Positions 17,874 to 27,828 of a stretch of DNA of 64,000 bases are shown one piece after another. Source of the DNA: Algiphilus sp965216485 (GTDB lineage Bacteria; Pseudomonadota; Gammaproteobacteria; Nevskiales; Nevskiaceae). A program made the translations under genes and the position numbers. Numbering within the stretch: the stretch's first letter is position 1; each line of letters starts with the position of its first letter. The notes beneath the pieces are model-generated. The model did not search any database and was not told the origin of the DNA. It was given only the letters and a program-made list of their open reading frames with translations. Location of the stretch: assembly GCF_965216485.1 (NCBI RefSeq), contig NZ_OZ244162.1, positions 2,914,001 through 2,978,000 of the forward strand, given 5' to 3'.

Positions 17874-19112
17874 TTAAAAATTGCCCTGAAACCAGTTGCG
17901 GACTCGCTGCCACAACTGCTTCATGCCGGCCTGATCGAAATCGACCCGCTCATGGGGTCGCTGATCACGCCCGAACAGCAGCAGGCCGACTGCTGTGGCG
18001 TATGCGGGATTCCGGGTGACATCGGTGATGCCCTTGATCTGCTCCTGCGGCAGGCCAAGGCGGACCGGAACCTGAAAGACGTCTTCGGCGAGTTCGATCA
18101 CGCCGGGAAGGCGCGAGCTGCCGCCGGTGAGCACGATGCCGCTGGCGATGAGGTCGTAGAAGCCGCTGCGATGCAGTTCGCGCGCGATGAATTCGCGGAA
18201 GAGTTCTTCGTAGCGGGCCTTGATGACCTCGGCCATTTCCTGACGCGAGATCTGCCGCGCCGGGTGGTCCCCGGTCGAAGGCACTTCAATGGATTCCCCC
18301 GGCTCCAGCATCTGCGGCCAGGCACAGCCGAATTCGCGCTTGATGGCCTCCGCCGACTTGCTGGGTGTGCGAAACATGGCGGCGATGTCGCGCGTGACGT
18401 ATTCACCCGCCAGCGGCACGACCGCCACATGCCGGATGGAGCCGTCCTTGAAGATCGCGATGTCGGCCGTGCCATGACCGATATCCACCAGGCAGACCCC
18501 AAGATCGCGCTCGTCGGGCTGCAGCACCGCATAGCTGGACGCCAAGGGCTCCAGAATCAGGCGGTCGATTTCCAGCCCGCAGCCTTCAATGCACTTGTAG
18601 ATGTTCTGCGCCGCTGAGGTGCCCACGGAAACGATGTGCACCTTCGCTTCCAGACGGACACCGGCCATGCCGGCCGGTTCACGGATGCCCTCCTGACCGT
18701 CCACCGACCATTCCTGCGGCACCACATGCAGGACGCGCTGATCGGCGGGGATCACGATGGCGCGGGCGGCGTCGATGACGCGCTCCTTGTCGGTTTCGGT
18801 GACCTCGCGATTGCGCACCGCGACGATGCCTTGCGAGTTCACCGCACGCACATGGCTGCCCGAAATGCCGGCATAGACCGTCTGCACGCGACAGCCGGCC
18901 ATCAGTTCGGCCTCCTCTACGGCGCGCCGAATCGCATTGGTGGTGGCTTCGATGTCGACCACCACCCCCCGCGACAGGCCCTTGGACGGTGCCTCGCCGT
19001 GACCGACGATCTCCATCGAGCCATCGTCCTGGACCTCGCCGACGATGACCGCGACCTTGGAGGTCCCGATATCGATACCGACCAGGAGATTGCTGTTGCC
19101 CTTCTTCGCCAT
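17874..19112 (-). CDS. ftsA: cell division protein FtsA
   Basis: A 412-residue actin-like ATPase that tethers FtsZ to the membrane. The N-terminus LVGIDIGTSKVAVIVGE is the phosphate-1 motif, CLVDIGHGTADIAIF (about 205) the phosphate-2 motif and SGIVLTGGSSRLPG (about 335) the adenosine motif. The C-terminus WQRVRNWFQGNF is the amphipathic membrane-targeting helix. The ATG overlaps the ftsQ stop by one base (TAATG), with GGAG upstream. Length is normal for gammaproteobacteria. Confidence 0.96.
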   Translation of the reverse strand: MAKKGNSNLLVGIDIGTSKVAVIVGEVQDDGSMEIVGHGEAPSKGLSRGVVVDIEATTNAIRRAVEEAELMAGCRVQTVYAGISGSHVRAVNSQGIVAVRNREVTETDKERVIDAARAIVIPADQRVLHVVPQEWSVDGQEGIREPAGMAGVRLEAKVHIVSVGTSAAQNIYKCIEGCGLEIDRLILEPLASSYAVLQPDERDLGVCLVDIGHGTADIAIFKDGSIRHVAVVPLAGEYVTRDIAAMFRTPSKSAEAIKREFGCAWPQMLEPGESIEVPSTGDHPARQISRQEMAEVIKARYEELFREFIARELHRSGFYDLIASGIVLTGGSSRLPGVIELAEDVFQVPVRLGLPQEQIKGITDVTRNPAYATAVGLLLFGRDQRPHERVDFDQAGMKQLWQRVRNWFQGNF

Positions 19113-19831
19113 TAATCGCTCTCCGGGCCGGTCTCATCCCAGCCCACTGCAAATCCATTTCCGTAGCGCAGATCGACATAGGCCACGCGCTGCATACGTC
19201 CCGCCAATGCGGGCATCACCGCCTTTCTGAGGCGCTCCGCCTGTTGTGCCGGATTGCCCTTGCCCAGCCGGAAGGCCACGCCGTCGCGATCCACCAAGGT
19301 CCAGCTGCCACGGGTCGAACGCTCGAGCAGTACCGGCTGCAGGGCACTGCCGTGCAGGGCAGCCTCGAGATCCCGATAGGCCTGGTAGGCGGTGCGGGCG
19401 TGGGCCGCATCCACGGCGAGCTGTGGCAGTCCTTTGCCGGCAAAGTCCTCGATGGCCGCCACCGTACCGTCCCGCATCAGGAAACGGCCCTCGGCCAGTG
19501 CCGCGATCGGCTCGTGCTCGTGCAGGGTGATCACCAGCCGATCCGGCCAGTCGCGTCGCACCTGAGCGCGCGCCACCCAGGGCAGCGCCTCCAGCGATTG
19601 ACGCATAGCCGCCAGATCCAGGCGCGCGAACTCGGCGTCCGCAAAGGGCGCGACCACGGCGCGCACCGTTTCCGGTGCCACCCGCACCGGACTGTGCGCC
19701 AGGACGACCTGACGCAGACCGGTGTCGCGTTCCACCAGCGCGTGGGTCGTTGCCGCCGCGCCACCGGCCAGCATCATGCCGGCCAGTACCGACAGCAGGC
19801 GGCCCCGCCATAGGCAATTCATCGTAGGCAT
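19112..19831 (-). CDS. ftsQ: cell division protein FtsQ
   Basis: A 239-residue bitopic divisome protein that bridges FtsA/FtsK to FtsL, FtsB, FtsW and FtsI. It has a short cytoplasmic tail, one membrane helix (about 8-27), a POTRA domain (about 35-105; SPVRVAPETVRAVV then LPWVARAQVRRDWPDRLVITLHEHEPIA) and the FtsQ beta-domain. The start at 19831 overlaps the ddlB stop (TAATG); a start seven codons further upstream is possible but less likely. It is a little shorter than the 270-285 residues common in relatives, mainly in the cytoplasmic tail. Confidence 0.93.
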   Translation of the reverse strand: MPTMNCLWRGRLLSVLAGMMLAGGAAATTHALVERDTGLRQVVLAHSPVRVAPETVRAVVAPFADAEFARLDLAAMRQSLEALPWVARAQVRRDWPDRLVITLHEHEPIAALAEGRFLMRDGTVAAIEDFAGKGLPQLAVDAAHARTAYQAYRDLEAALHGSALQPVLLERSTRGSWTLVDRDGVAFRLGKGNPAQQAERLRKAVMPALAGRMQRVAYVDLRYGNGFAVGWDETGPESD

Positions 19832-20769
19832 TACGCAGCCTCCATCGTGCATTCCAATAACCGCCAGCACAGGGCGTCAAAATCGATGCCCACGGCCTGC
19901 GCGGCCATGGGCACCAGCGAGTGCGTGGTCATTCCCGGCAGGGTGTTGATCTCCAGCAGCTGGGGCGCGCCGTTGGCGTCCAGCATGAAGTCGACGCGCC
20001 CCCACTGGCGCACGCCGATGGCCGCGAAGGCCTCCAACGCCATGGCCTGCAGGCGATCGCGCAGGGCCTCGTCCACCGGCGCCGGGCACAGGTAGCGCGT
20101 TTCATCGGACAGATACTTGGCGTGGTAGTCGTAGAACTCCCCCGCCGGCTCGATGCAGATCAGCGGCAGAGGCGTGCCATCAAGCACCGCGCAGGTGAAC
20201 TCGCGCCCTTCGGCAAAGGCTTCCATCAGCACGTCGCCGTATTGGGCGGCATCGAGGAAGGCCGCTTCGAGCTGTTCGCCGCTGCGGACCTTGTGGATGC
20301 CGACTGACGACCCATCCGCCACTGGCTTGATGAACAGCGGATAGCCGATGTGCTCGGCGGCAGCGTGGGCCGCCGCCAGATCACCGGGCGCGGCAAAGGC
20401 AGGCGTCGGCAGGCCGGCATCGCGCCAGACCCGCTTGCTGCGCAACTTGTCCATGGCCAGTGCCGAGGCCGCCACCCCCGCGCCCGGATAGGGCAGGCCG
20501 CGCAAATCCAGCACTGCCTGCAGCTGACCATCCTCCCCACCCCGGCCGTGCACCAGATTGAGCACCCGGTCGAAGCCGTCGAGTGCGGGTCCGAGCAGCA
20601 TGGTGCGGTCGACATCAAGCAGGGTGGCGTCCACGCCCTGACGCTCGAGGGCAGCATAGACATTGCTGCCGGACTGCAGACTGATCTCGCGTTCCGGCGA
20701 CCAGCCACCGCACAGCACGGCGACCTTGCCGAAGGCACGAGGCTGATGAATGCGCGCGGACGGCATCAT
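19831..20769 (-). CDS. ddlB: D-alanine--D-alanine ligase
   Basis: A 312-residue ATP-grasp ligase making the D-Ala-D-Ala dipeptide for the muropeptide. Motifs: LCGGWSPEREISL (about 20), LVHGRGGEDGQLQ (about 70), FIKPVADGSSVGI (about 148), and the metal/substrate end LEINTLPGMTTHSLVPMAA (about 270). Length matches the DdlB subgroup. The start overlaps the murB stop by four bases. Confidence 0.96.
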   Translation of the reverse strand: MMPSARIHQPRAFGKVAVLCGGWSPEREISLQSGSNVYAALERQGVDATLLDVDRTMLLGPALDGFDRVLNLVHGRGGEDGQLQAVLDLRGLPYPGAGVAASALAMDKLRSKRVWRDAGLPTPAFAAPGDLAAAHAAAEHIGYPLFIKPVADGSSVGIHKVRSGEQLEAAFLDAAQYGDVLMEAFAEGREFTCAVLDGTPLPLICIEPAGEFYDYHAKYLSDETRYLCPAPVDEALRDRLQAMALEAFAAIGVRQWGRVDFMLDANGAPQLLEINTLPGMTTHSLVPMAAQAVGIDFDALCWRLLECTMEAA

Positions 20770-21725
20770 GCGCTTCCCTCCAAAGATTCATCACCCACCA
20801 CGCGCACCTCGGGTTGCAGTACGACGCCGGTGCGTTCGCGCACGGTGTGCTGGATATGGGCGATCAGGCGCTCGACATCGCTGGCGCGCGCGCCCTCGCT
20901 GGTCAGAATGAAATTGGCGTGCTGCTCGCTGACTTCAGCGCCGCCCACGCGATAGCCCTTGAGGCCCGCAGCCTCGATCAGTCGGGCGGCGAAATCGCCT
21001 TCCGGGTTGCGGAAGGTGGAGCCGGCGCTGGGTCGGCCGACCGGCTGGGTGGCTTTGCGCCGCGCCAACTGCGAGCGTACCGCCGCAGCATGGCTGCCAT
21101 CCTCGTCGGCCTGCACCGTGAAGCGCGCGGCAATCAGGCCGATGGCGTCTTCCGGCAGACGCACCTCGCGGTAGGCGAAGTGCACCGTCTCCGGCGACAG
21201 CCAGCGCGTCGTGCCACCGCGCTGCACGATCTCGACCGCGGCCACGGCCGGCCAGGTTTCACCGCCCCATGCGCCAGCATTCATGGCCAAGGCACCGCCT
21301 ACGGTCCCGGGAATACCGGCCATGAAGCCAAGCCCCGCCAGTGCGGCGCGCTCGGCGAACTTGGCAAGGCGCGCGCAATGGACACCGGCTTCGGCATAGA
21401 CCCGTGCCCCGGCCGGCAAGGCAACATCACTCGCCAGCGGGTGGCCGTCCGCCGTCTCCAGATGGAGACGGTTGAGGGCGCCATGCAGCACGATCACGGT
21501 GCCACGCAGCCCGCCGTCGCGGACCAGGAGATTGCTGCCAAGGCCGATCCAGTGCAGCGGCTCCTCCGCCGGAAGCTCAGCAATGAAGGCGAGCAGATCG
21601 GTGCGGTCGGCAGGGAGATACAAACGGTCAGCAGGACCACCCACACGCCAGGAGGTGTAACGCGCCAGAGGCACGTGATGTTCAAGACGCCCCTGCAAGG
21701 CGCTGCGGTCAGCACAGGCGATCAC
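20766..21725 (-). CDS. murB: UDP-N-acetylenolpyruvylglucosamine reductase
   Basis: A 319-residue FAD enzyme that reduces UDP-GlcNAc-enolpyruvate to UDP-MurNAc. FAD-binding features: YTSWRVGGPADRL (about 22), GSNLLVRDGGLRG (about 60) and GFMAGIPGTVGGALAMNAGAWG (about 130). The proton-donor Ser lies in GRPSAGSTFRNPEGDFAARLIE (about 235). This is the short type without the extra E. coli insertion. The gene sits inside the dcw cluster between murC and ddlB, unlike in E. coli, and both ends overlap neighbours by four bases. Confidence 0.96.
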   Translation of the reverse strand: MIACADRSALQGRLEHHVPLARYTSWRVGGPADRLYLPADRTDLLAFIAELPAEEPLHWIGLGSNLLVRDGGLRGTVIVLHGALNRLHLETADGHPLASDVALPAGARVYAEAGVHCARLAKFAERAALAGLGFMAGIPGTVGGALAMNAGAWGGETWPAVAAVEIVQRGGTTRWLSPETVHFAYREVRLPEDAIGLIAARFTVQADEDGSHAAAVRSQLARRKATQPVGRPSAGSTFRNPEGDFAARLIEAAGLKGYRVGGAEVSEQHANFILTSEGARASDVERLIAHIQHTVRERTGVVLQPEVRVVGDESLEGSA

Positions 21726-23164
21726 GAGGATGCCCCCGGGGCAAAGGCCGCGCGCAGCTTGGCGGGCAGCAGACCGATGTCGCCGGCGCCCAGGGTGAGC
21801 ACGACATCACCGTCGCGCACCACATCCGGCAGCACCTCCAGAACCTCGTCAGGGTTGCGCACCACCACCGGCACGACCTTGCCGCGCGCCCGGAGCGCGG
21901 TGGCCAGGTCGTGCGAACGCGCACCGGCAATGGGCGTTTCCCCGGCGGCGTAGACCTCGCTGAGAATGACCGCGTCAGCGGTCGAAAGCACGGCGGCAAA
22001 GTCGTCGAAGCAGTCGCGCGTCCGGGTGTAGCGGTGCGGCTGGAAGGCAACGACCAGACGGCGCGCCGGCCAGGCGGCGCGGACGGCCTCGAAGGTTGCC
22101 TCCAGTTCGCGCGGGTGGTGTCCGTAGTCGTCCACCAGCGCCACCGAGGCAGTACCACAACGCAGGTCGCCACAGGGCTCCAGTCGGCGACCGATGCCCT
22201 GGAAACCGCTCAGCGCGCGGCCAATCGCCTCCCAGGACACCTGGAGCTCCCGCGCCACCGCAATGGCACACAGGGCATTGGAGACGTTATGGCGACCCGG
22301 CATGGCCAGGAACAGCCGCTGCCCGTCGCCATCGGGGGGCTGCACCGTGAAGCGGGTGCCACCCTGCCCGGGCTCAAGCTGGGTGGCGCGATAGTCGGCC
22401 TCGACTTCGAGGGCATAGGTCGTGATCGGGCGACCAATCTGCGGAATCAGCTGCTGGTTGTGCGCGTCATCGGCGCAGATCACCGCCAGGCCGTAGAAGG
22501 GCAGGCGTTGGAGAAATTCCACATAGGTCGCGCGCAGGCGCTCGAAGTCGCCGCCGTAGGTTTCCAGGTGATCGGCGTCGATGTTGGTCAGGGTGGCGAT
22601 CAGCGGATTCAGATGCAGGAAGGAGGCATCGCTCTCGTCGGCTTCGGCCACCAGATACTCGCCGGCGCCCAGGCGCGCATTGGCCCCGGCGGACTTGACG
22701 CGGCCCCCGACCACGAAAGTGGGATCGAGTCCGCCTTCGGCCAGCAGCGCTGCCACCAGACTGGTTGTGGTGGTCTTGCCGTGGGTGCCCGCGATAGCGA
22801 TGCCGTAGCGGAAGCGCATGAGCTCGGCCAGCATTTCGGCGCGCCGCACCACGGGCGTACGCGCCGCCCGCGCCGCCGCCACTTCGGGATTGGTCGGATC
22901 AATGGCGGTCGACACCACCACTGCGTCGACCTCGGCCACATTCTCGGCGCGGTGCGCCGGGTACACGGTGGCGCCCAACGCAGCCAGTCGCTCGGTCACG
23001 GCGGAGGCGCGGGTATCGCTGCCGCTGACCGTATAGCCAAGATTGCACAGCACCTCGGCGATGCCGGCCATGCCACTGCCGCCAATCCCGACGAAGTGCA
23101 CGCGGCGCACGCGGCGCATGGGACGGCTACGCATATCGGTGCTCTGGGGGTCGTGCGGATTCAT
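21722..23164 (-). CDS. murC: UDP-N-acetylmuramate--L-alanine ligase
   Basis: A 480-residue ATP-dependent ligase adding L-Ala to UDP-MurNAc. It has the N-terminal Rossmann motif HFVGIGGSGMAGIAEVL (about 23), the ATP loop GTHGKTTTTSLVAALL (about 125) and the C-terminal Mur ligase domain (GRRLEPCG, DDYGHHPREL, FQPHRYTRTRD). The ATG at 23164 overlaps the murG stop as ATGA, the pattern of this operon, which supports it over nearby alternatives at 23185 and 23134. Confidence 0.96.
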   Translation of the reverse strand: MNPHDPQSTDMRSRPMRRVRRVHFVGIGGSGMAGIAEVLCNLGYTVSGSDTRASAVTERLAALGATVYPAHRAENVAEVDAVVVSTAIDPTNPEVAAARAARTPVVRRAEMLAELMRFRYGIAIAGTHGKTTTTSLVAALLAEGGLDPTFVVGGRVKSAGANARLGAGEYLVAEADESDASFLHLNPLIATLTNIDADHLETYGGDFERLRATYVEFLQRLPFYGLAVICADDAHNQQLIPQIGRPITTYALEVEADYRATQLEPGQGGTRFTVQPPDGDGQRLFLAMPGRHNVSNALCAIAVARELQVSWEAIGRALSGFQGIGRRLEPCGDLRCGTASVALVDDYGHHPRELEATFEAVRAAWPARRLVVAFQPHRYTRTRDCFDDFAAVLSTADAVILSEVYAAGETPIAGARSHDLATALRARGKVVPVVVRNPDEVLEVLPDVVRDGDVVLTLGAGDIGLLPAKLRAAFAPGASS

Positions 23165-24216
23165 GGCCGCGCCACCTCCAGACATGCCGATGCAATGCGC
23201 TGCCCGCTGTCAGGCATCGCGGCTGCACGCGCGGCTTGCGCCATCTGCAGCAGGCGGTCTCGGTTACCGATGTCCTGCAGCGTTTCAGCCAGGCGCTGCG
23301 GCGTCAGCACCGCCTCCTGAATCAGGACGGCGGCGTTGCGGTCCACCAGATGCTGACCGTTGCGTGTCTGATGATCGTCGACCGCCGCTGGAAAAGGCAC
23401 CAGGATGGCGCCTACGCCCGCTGCAGCCAGTTCGGCCACGGTCATGGCGCCGGCGCGGCACACCACCACGTCGGCCCAGGCGTATGCCGCGGCCATGTCA
23501 TCGATGAAGGCATCGACGCGCGCGGCCAATCCGGCTTCGGTATAGGCCTGCTGCGCCACCTCCACCGTGCGTCCGCCCTGATGCCATACCTCGAAGTGGC
23601 CCGGTGCGCCCAGCGCCAGCGCCTGCGGCACCCGCTCGTTGAGCGCACGCGCACCCTGCGAGCCCCCCACCACGAGCAGGCGCAGCGGGCCATCCCGGTC
23701 GGCGAAGCGCTGTTCCGGGAAAGGCAGCGCCGTGAAAGCCGCACGCACGGGATTGCCCACGGAAGTGGCTCCGGGCAAGGCATTCGGAAAGGCCTGCAGG
23801 ACGCGGCGCGCGAAGCGCGCGAGCAGCCGGTTGGTCATGCCGGCCGCGGCATTCTGTTCGTGAATCACCAGGGGACGACGCAGCAGCCAGGCGGCGATGC
23901 CACCCGGCCCGGCGGCAAAACCGCCCATGCCCAGGACCACGGCGGGCTGCATGCGGCGCACGATGGTGAGGGCCTGCAGAATCGCGCGCAGCACAGCGAA
24001 AGGCGCCACGACGAGTCTCCGCCAGCCGGTGCCGCGCAGGCCGCGAACATCGATGGTACGCAGCGGGATGCCGTGTTGCGGAACGACCCGCGCTTCCAGA
24101 CCCGCGGCAGTGCCCATCCACTCCACCTCGTGTCGCTCGGCGCGCAGCAGCTCGGCCACAGCCAGTGCCGGGAAGACATGGCCGCCGGTGCCGCCCGCCA
24201 TGATCAGCACCTTCAT
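23161..24216 (-). CDS. murG: lipid II synthase MurG (GlcNAc transferase)
   Basis: A 351-residue GT28 glycosyltransferase that adds GlcNAc to lipid I at the inner face of the membrane. Motifs: MAGGTGGHVFPALAVAE (about 5), VIHEQNAAAGMTNRLLA (about 124), VVGGSQGARALNE (about 185) and the donor-binding CRAGAMTVAELAAAG (about 258). The start overlaps the ftsW stop (ATGA); the open frame upstream is only the ftsW shadow. Confidence 0.96.
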   Translation of the reverse strand: MKVLIMAGGTGGHVFPALAVAELLRAERHEVEWMGTAAGLEARVVPQHGIPLRTIDVRGLRGTGWRRLVVAPFAVLRAILQALTIVRRMQPAVVLGMGGFAAGPGGIAAWLLRRPLVIHEQNAAAGMTNRLLARFARRVLQAFPNALPGATSVGNPVRAAFTALPFPEQRFADRDGPLRLLVVGGSQGARALNERVPQALALGAPGHFEVWHQGGRTVEVAQQAYTEAGLAARVDAFIDDMAAAYAWADVVVCRAGAMTVAELAAAGVGAILVPFPAAVDDHQTRNGQHLVDRNAAVLIQEAVLTPQRLAETLQDIGNRDRLLQMAQAARAAAMPDSGQRIASACLEVARP

Positions 24217-25409
24217 GCCGTCACCCCCTGGCGGGAGACGCGGCGACGACTGTCTCCATCGGCGCTGGCTGGCGCGGCGGCACGATTCTCCACATCGATG
24301 CGCAGCAGCAGGCCGACCATGGCGCACACGGTGAGCAGACTCGAACCGCCGTAGCTCATCAACGGCAGGGTGAGCCCCTTGGTGGGCAGCAGCCCCATGT
24401 TGACGGCCATGTTCACCAGCACCTGGAAGGCCAGCCAGTAGCTGAGCGCATAGCCCAGATAGGCGGCAAAGCGCGCACCACGTGCTTCGGCCTCGGCCGC
24501 GATGGCCACGCCGCGCCACCACAGCGCGATGTAGAGCGCGAGCATTACCAGTACGCCGAACAGGCCGAATTCCTCGGCATAGACGGCGAAGATGAAATCG
24601 GTGTGCTGCTCTGGGAGATACAGCATCTTCTGCAGACTGTTGCCCAGCCCTTCCCCGAACCAGCCACCCCGGCCGATGGCGATCAAGGACTGCGACAACT
24701 GCCATCCAGCCGACTCGACGTGCTGCCAGGGATCAGAGAAGCCGAGCAGACGGCGCAGGCGGTATGGCTGGGTGATGGCGAGCACGGCGAAAGCGCCTAC
24801 CGTGAGCAGCATCGGTGCCACCAGATAACGCAGCTTGACGCCCCCAAGGAAGAGCATCAGAAAGCTGATGCCGGCGAGGATGACCGCGGCGCCAAAGTCC
24901 GGCTGCAGCAACAGCAGGGCGCATGCCAGTGTGATCACCAGCAAGGGCTTGAGCAGCCCCCGGAACTGGTGCTGCACCTCCAGCTGACGGCGGACAATGA
25001 ATCCGGCGAGGTAGAGCACGATGGCCAGGCGCGCGGGCTCGGAGGCCTGCAGATTGACCGGACCCAGGTCGATCCAGCGGCGCGCGCTGTTGATCTCCAC
25101 TCCGATGCCGGGCACTAGCACCAAGAGCAACAGCACAAAAGCCACGCCCAGCAGCAGCATGCCGTTCTGGGCGAAGGCCGCCAGCGGAATCTGCATCAGG
25201 GTGGCCGCCACGAAGACGCCGAGCGCGGCGTAGACCACCTGCTTCCAGAACAGTGTCAATGCGCCACCGCTGCTCTGCTCGGCGACGGCGACCGAGCTCG
25301 ACGCCACCATGACCAGCCCGAGCAGCAGCAAGGTCACAGCCAGACCCGCCAGCCAGCGGTCCGGCATGGGGGCGCGCACGGCAAAGTGGGCGAGCTGATC
25401 GCGGATCAT
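24213..25409 (-). CDS. ftsW: peptidoglycan glycosyltransferase FtsW
   Basis: A 398-residue SEDS-family polytopic membrane protein with about ten helices; it polymerises septal glycan strands together with FtsI. Conserved segments: LQPDFGAAVIL (about 175), the catalytic-loop region with WQLSQSLIAIGRGGWFGEGLGNS (about 240) and LTLPLMSYGGSSLLTVCAMVGLLL near the C-terminus. The ATG at 25409 overlaps the murD stop. A short polar C-terminal tail follows the last helix. Confidence 0.96.
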   Translation of the reverse strand: MIRDQLAHFAVRAPMPDRWLAGLAVTLLLLGLVMVASSSVAVAEQSSGGALTLFWKQVVYAALGVFVAATLMQIPLAAFAQNGMLLLGVAFVLLLLVLVPGIGVEINSARRWIDLGPVNLQASEPARLAIVLYLAGFIVRRQLEVQHQFRGLLKPLLVITLACALLLLQPDFGAAVILAGISFLMLFLGGVKLRYLVAPMLLTVGAFAVLAITQPYRLRRLLGFSDPWQHVESAGWQLSQSLIAIGRGGWFGEGLGNSLQKMLYLPEQHTDFIFAVYAEEFGLFGVLVMLALYIALWWRGVAIAAEAEARGARFAAYLGYALSYWLAFQVLVNMAVNMGLLPTKGLTLPLMSYGGSSLLTVCAMVGLLLRIDVENRAAAPASADGDSRRRVSRQGVTA

Positions 25410-26749
25410 GCCGCCGACTCCTTGGCGAGGCGCGCGAAGGCGTCGCCACGCGCGCGATAGTCCGGGAACTGATCGAGGCTCGCGCAGGCCGGAGACAGCA
25501 GAACGGTATCGCCATCCCGTGACCCCTCCGCGGCTTCTGCCACCGCCTCGGCGAGGGTACGCACCCGGCGCGTGTCCACGCCGACGGCATCCAGCGCCGC
25601 ACCCAGCAGGTCGGCGTCCTGTCCGAAGACAATGGCAATCCGCGCCTGCTGCGCCAGTGCGTCTGCCAATGGCCCCATGTCCTGACCCTTGGCCTGACCA
25701 CCACCGATCCAGATCAGCGGGCCCGACATGCCGGACAGGGCCGCCAGTGCGGCGCCCACATTGGTCGCCTTGGAATCGTCCAGCCATTGCACGCCACCCG
25801 CGGCGTGCACCAGACGACAGCGATGCGGCAGACCGTCGAAGGTCGCCAGCGCGTCCAGGCACGGTGCGCGCGGCATGCTCGCGGCTTCGGCAAGAGCCAA
25901 CGCGGCGAGCGCATTGGCCTGATTGTGCAGGCCCCGCAGCGCAATCTGATCGGTCGGCACCAGCCGCGTGCTGCCCACGGCCAGCCAGTCGCGGCCATCC
26001 ATCCGCAGGATGCCGTAGTCGGCCTCCGTCGGCGGCGCATCCAGAGCGAAGGAGCGGCGTTGCCGTGCCTGATCGCTGCCCTGCAGGGTGGCGGCGTCGG
26101 CGCGATTGACCACCGCCGTGCCGCAGCGCCGATAGATGCGCGCCTTGGCCGCACCGTAGGCTTCCATGGAGCCGTGGCGATCGAGATGGTCCTCGGACAG
26201 ATTGAGCATGGTGGCCGCGGCGACCGCCAGGGTGCTGGTCACTTCGAGCTGGAAGCTGGACAGCTCGAGGATGTAGAGATCGTGCTGCGACTCCAGCAGG
26301 TCCAGCGCCGGCGTACCGAGATTGCCACCGACGCCGGCATCGATGCCGGCGGCGTCTGCCATCGCGCCCAACAGCGCGGTGGTGGTGGACTTGCCATTGC
26401 TACCGGTGATGGCCACCACCGGCGCCTCGACGGCGCGGGCGAAGAGCTCGATGTCCCCCATGACGGGCAGGCCGGACGCGCGCAGTTCCGCCACAAAGGG
26501 CGTCTGCGGCGAAATCCCGGGCGACAGCACCACGGCGTCGTAGCCTTCCGCGCCACGCGGTGCTGAGAATGCGCCGACCGCAAAGCGGCACTCCGGATAG
26601 CGCGCGCGCAGGTGCTCGATATCCGGCGGCTGCGCGCGATTGTCGGTAGCGTCGGCCTGCAGCCCGCGTGCCGCGCAGAAGCGCAGCACAGAGGCCCCGG
26701 TCATCCCGAGGCCCACCACCAACAAAGGCTTGGCGTGTCCGAGCGTCAT
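25406..26749 (-). CDS. murD: UDP-N-acetylmuramoyl-L-alanine--D-glutamate ligase
   Basis: A 447-residue Mur ligase adding D-Glu. N-terminal LVVGLGMTGASVLRF (about 9), ATP loop GSNGKSTTTALLGAMA (about 113), NLSEDHLDRHGSMEAY (about 183), and the C-terminal domain with LVHAAGGVQWLDDSKATN and LLSPACASLDQF. The ATG at 26749 overlaps the mraY stop by four bases. Confidence 0.96.
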   Translation of the reverse strand: MTLGHAKPLLVVGLGMTGASVLRFCAARGLQADATDNRAQPPDIEHLRARYPECRFAVGAFSAPRGAEGYDAVVLSPGISPQTPFVAELRASGLPVMGDIELFARAVEAPVVAITGSNGKSTTTALLGAMADAAGIDAGVGGNLGTPALDLLESQHDLYILELSSFQLEVTSTLAVAAATMLNLSEDHLDRHGSMEAYGAAKARIYRRCGTAVVNRADAATLQGSDQARQRRSFALDAPPTEADYGILRMDGRDWLAVGSTRLVPTDQIALRGLHNQANALAALALAEAASMPRAPCLDALATFDGLPHRCRLVHAAGGVQWLDDSKATNVGAALAALSGMSGPLIWIGGGQAKGQDMGPLADALAQQARIAIVFGQDADLLGAALDAVGVDTRRVRTLAEAVAEAAEGSRDGDTVLLSPACASLDQFPDYRARGDAFARLAKESAA

Positions 26750-27828
26750 CGAATCTTCAGCGTCGACAGACCAATGAGGACAAGCACGAGCGTGATGATC
26801 CAAAAGCGCACGATGATGCGCGGCTCGGGCCACCCCTTCAGCTCGTAGTGGTGGTGAAGCGGCGCCATGCGGAAGATGCGCTTGCCGCGCAGCTTGTAGG
26901 AGCCGACCTGGAGAATGACCGACAGCGTCTCGGCGACGAAGATGCCGCCCATGACGAAGAGCACCAGCTCCTGGCGCACCAGCACGGCCACCACCCCCAG
27001 GGCAGCGCCCATCGCCAACGCACCCACATCTCCCATGAAGACCTGGGCCGGATAGGCGTTGAACCAGAGAAAGCCCAATCCGGCCCCTGCAATGGCCGTG
27101 CAGAAGATGGCCAGCTCGCCCACACCCGAAATGAAGGGAATGCCCAGGTAGTCGGCAATAAAGGCATTGCCGTGGGCGTAGGCGAAAATGGCCAGCGCCG
27201 ATGCGATGATCACCGTCGGCATGATGGCGAGGCCATCCAGCCCGTCCGTGAGGTTCACGGCATTCGAGGTGCCGACGATGACCAGATAGGCCCACAGGAT
27301 GAAACCCGGACCCAGCGGTATCACGACATCCTTGACGAAAGGCAGGATCAGGCCCGTCTCGACGGGCGACCGCGCCGTGAAATACATCACGGTGGTGGCC
27401 GTGAATCCGGCCAGCGACAACCAGAAGTACTTCTGGCCGGCGCTCAGCCCCTTGGACTTGCCGTAGTGCACCTTCTTGTAGTCATCGACAAAGCCCACGG
27501 CGCCGAAGGCAATGGTGACGAAGATGGCGATCCAGACATAGTGATTGGTCAGATCGCTCCACAGCAGCGTACCGACCACGACGGCCACGATGATGAGCGC
27601 TCCCCCCATGGTGGGGGTGCCGGACTTGATGAGATGCGTCTGTGGCCCATCGGTACGCACCACCTGGCCGATCTGGTTGATCTGCAGGCGGCGGATCATC
27701 CACGGCCCGGCGATGAAGGAGAAGATGAGCGCCGTGAGCACCCCGAGCAGCGAACGGAAAGTGAGGTACTGGAAGACGCGGAAGCCACTTTCCAGTTCCT
27801 GCAGAATCTCACTGAGGTGATACAGCAT
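26746..27828 (-). CDS. mraY: phospho-MurNAc-pentapeptide transferase MraY
   Basis: A 360-residue polytopic enzyme that forms lipid I by transferring phospho-MurNAc-pentapeptide to undecaprenyl phosphate. Conserved segments: GTPTMGGALI (about 74), AVNLTDGLDGLA (about 193), AYPAQVFMGDVGALA (about 262) and the HHH motif PLHHHYELKGWPEPRIIVRFW (about 325). About ten membrane helices. It overlaps the murF end by 20 bases, the largest overlap in the cluster. Confidence 0.97.
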   Translation of the reverse strand: MLYHLSEILQELESGFRVFQYLTFRSLLGVLTALIFSFIAGPWMIRRLQINQIGQVVRTDGPQTHLIKSGTPTMGGALIIVAVVVGTLLWSDLTNHYVWIAIFVTIAFGAVGFVDDYKKVHYGKSKGLSAGQKYFWLSLAGFTATTVMYFTARSPVETGLILPFVKDVVIPLGPGFILWAYLVIVGTSNAVNLTDGLDGLAIMPTVIIASALAIFAYAHGNAFIADYLGIPFISGVGELAIFCTAIAGAGLGFLWFNAYPAQVFMGDVGALAMGAALGVVAVLVRQELVLFVMGGIFVAETLSVILQVGSYKLRGKRIFRMAPLHHHYELKGWPEPRIIVRFWIITLVLVLIGLSTLKIR